The translations under genes were made by a program, and so were the position numbers. Shown here piece by piece: positions 4,988 through 6,360 of a DNA stretch of 6,360 bases (the first letter of the stretch is position 1; every line of letters begins with the position of its first letter). This DNA comes from Chloroflexota bacterium (GTDB taxonomy: Bacteria > Chloroflexota > Dehalococcoidia > GIF9 > UBA5629), in NCBI GenBank assembly GCA_026389675.1, contig JAPLHJ010000028.1:1-6360 (forward strand). Reading direction: 5' to 3'. The notes below the pieces were generated by a model that was not told the DNA's origin, made no database searches, and was given only the letters and a program-made list of their open reading frames with translations.

Positions 4988-6360
4988 TCAGTCTTTAATG
5001 CCGGCGATCCGTTTAACTAATTCCTTCTTTTCCTGGATATCGTACTGGGTAGTGATAGCGATTTGTTCCATCACCGGTGAGCCGCCGCCGTGGTAGCCGC
5101 CGACCTGGGCGATTCCGCCGGTGGCCGAGCAGATCACATCGCCGACGTGCATCCACAGTTTGATGGCATTCTCGACCTTGATATCGGGATTGCGCATGGT
5201 ATATTTCTTCAGCAGTTCAGCAGTAGCAGGATTCAGGAAATCGCCTTCGTGCGGGAAGGTGGCCGGAATGCCGCCCGCGACATCGCAGAGAATCTCTGCT
5301 TCACGGTAGACGGCTTCGCCGGTCAGGCAGCGGCCTACGTTGCAGTAGATGGAGTTGGGTATATAGCTGCCGGGTCCGTAAGGCATGAAGCCATATCCGG
5401 GCATGTAAACTTCAGGTTTGCCCAGTTCGGAGGCCGTGAAACCTGCCGCATATCCAAGCTCGGATATCATGATAAGTTCCGCCAGTTTCTCTCTTATGTG
5501 GCTGGCTTTGTGCACACCGTTGTATTCAGCGGCCAGGGCTACGGTGCCCAGCATAACGTCGCCGATGGCGGGTTTGCAGCCGGAATAGCTGTGGCGGTGG
5601 AAGAGGGCGAAGAGCAGGGCGCCGACCGCGCCGTGCTGCTGCTCGCCGCACAGGAAAACCCTCTCCCAGGGTATGAAGCATTTATCGAAAATGGTGTAGG
5701 AATCCGTTGCCCCCTGCATAAAGCCCTTCTTATAGTGCTTGCGCTCCCTTAAATTATGAATGGTGCATACCTGCGTCACCCCTTCCCAGTCTCCGGGGAC
5801 GGCGAAGGCCACGGCCCAGTCTTTCTCATTGGGCATCAGGGCACGGGTGGGGACGACCACGATCTCGTCGGCCACGGAAGCTTCAGAGTTGTGCACTTTG
5901 CAGCCGCTGACCACGATGCCGTCGCTCTTCCTTTCCACTACATGGAGGTAGAGGTCGGGGTCCTTCTGCTCGGCGGGCCTCTTCATCCTGTCGCCCTTCA
6001 CGTCCGTCTGGGCGCAGCACCCGATCAGGTCCTTATTCTGGAAGTTCTCCAGCCATTTCAGGAAATTCTTGTGATACTCGGTGGCGCCTTTGTTCAGCTT
6101 GTCGGCTTCGAAGGAGATGGCGTTGCAGGAGTTGGAGCCGTCGATGCCCATGCAGCGCTGTATGCAGCCGCCAACCTCGCGGCAGAGGGCGCGCGTCATG
6201 TCCTGCTTCTTGTGCAGGTCTTCCTTGTTCTGGTGGATGTGGGTGAACCGGTTGATGGTATTGCCGGTGATGTGGCTCTTGGCCAGCACCAGGTCCTGGA
6301 ATTTCGGGTCCTGCGCGAAGTCATAGGTCGACCCGATGGTGTTGATGGTGCACATCTGCA
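4988..6360 (-). CDS. 4-hydroxybutyryl-CoA dehydratase / 4-hydroxyphenylacetate 3-hydroxylase family protein (N terminus outside window)
   Basis: 457 codons are visible and the frame runs off the right edge; the Met at 6353-6355 is probably internal, since family members of about 490 aa have roughly 35 more residues there. Counting from that Met, C64-I-Q-R-C68 and H253-R-H-S-Y-S-G-C260-K261 match the ligands C99, C103, H292 and C299 that hold the [4Fe-4S] cluster in the Clostridium aminobutyricum enzyme AbfD, with Gln, Tyr and the adjacent Lys of its active site also kept. This places it with the oxygen-sensitive FAD/Fe-S dehydratases, not the O2-using monooxygenases. The AbfD reaction is 4-hydroxybutyryl-CoA to crotonyl-CoA; anaerobes carry several paralogues with unknown CoA substrates, so the exact substrate is open. 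C-terminal HGGGSPVMEQIAIT is the expected family end. Transcription ends at the hairpin 7 bp downstream; its promoter is outside the window. Confidence 0.9.
   Translation of the reverse strand, partial: QMCTINTIGSTYDFAQDPKFQDLVLAKSHITGNTINRFTHIHQNKEDLHKKQDMTRALCREVGGCIQRCMGIDGSNSCNAISFEADKLNKGATEYHKNFLKWLENFQNKDLIGCCAQTDVKGDRMKRPAEQKDPDLYLHVVERKSDGIVVSGCKVHNSEASVADEIVVVPTRALMPNEKDWAVAFAVPGDWEGVTQVCTIHNLRERKHYKKGFMQGATDSYTIFDKCFIPWERVFLCGEQQHGAVGALLFALFHRHSYSGCKPAIGDVMLGTVALAAEYNGVHKASHIREKLAELIMISELGYAAGFTASELGKPEVYMPGYGFMPYGPGSYIPNSIYCNVGRCLTGEAVYREAEILCDVAGGIPATFPHEGDFLNPATAELLKKYTMRNPDIKVENAIKLWMHVGDVICSATGGIAQVGGYHGGGSPVMEQIAITTQYDIQEKKELVKRIAGIKD

Noticed and set aside
5090..5752. 220-aa open frame on the plus strand
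   Set aside because: Fully antisense to the dehydratase gene, whose family motifs are unmistakable; the plus-strand product shows no domain and arises from GC-rich codon complementarity.
1..6360. CRISPR array, tRNA, insertion sequence or phage attachment site
   Set aside because: No spaced direct repeats, cloverleaf, transposase or terminal inverted repeats were found on reading either strand.

Overview
The window reads as a piece of an anaerobic bacterial chromosome. Clues are sigma70-type promoters, good Shine-Dalgarno sites, a rho-independent terminator, a Grx/ferredoxin:thioredoxin-reductase-type redox pair, and an AbfD-like Fe-S/flavin dehydratase with all four cluster ligands in place. 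Together with a conserved two-TM protein family and a hexad-repeat envelope protein that I associate with anaerobic Chloroflexota (Dehalococcoidia) and methanogens, the best guess is a Dehalococcoidia-like bacterium. That assignment is an inference from gene content; there is no marker gene here. No tRNA, rRNA, CRISPR array, transposase or integrase is visible.

Left part, minus strand (2195 to 1): an ISOC1/2-like isochorismatase-family hydrolase, a 245-aa two-TM protein of a conserved uncharacterised family (18 bp downstream), a membrane-anchored protein with two sets of hexapeptide repeats, and the start of a Trm112-like zinc protein cut by the window edge. All read the same way with short gaps. 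A strong promoter precedes the first gene and a weak candidate precedes the repeat protein.

Centre, plus strand (2272 to 4003): divergently from the above, a promoter drives a small glutaredoxin-like protein, translationally coupled by a GTGA overlap to a ferredoxin:thioredoxin reductase catalytic subunit fused to a C-terminal rubredoxin domain. Together they look like a complete small disulfide-reducing chain (electron donor, Fe-S reductase, dithiol carrier). A cytosolic SGNH/GDSL-type hydrolase follows 72 bp later.

Right part: a plus-strand MNT nucleotidyltransferase with its own N-terminal winged helix (4166-4732) is preceded by a good promoter whose -10 box lies inside a perfect 18-bp palindrome, a likely autoregulatory operator. 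Its overlapping downstream partner is a broken HEPN gene with an in-frame stop and the catalytic middle missing, so this looks like a decayed HEPN-MNT toxin-antitoxin locus whose antitoxin half survives. A perfect bidirectional hairpin terminator separates it from the convergent minus-strand gene for a 4-hydroxybutyryl-CoA dehydratase / 4-hydroxyphenylacetate 3-hydroxylase family protein, which runs off the right edge.
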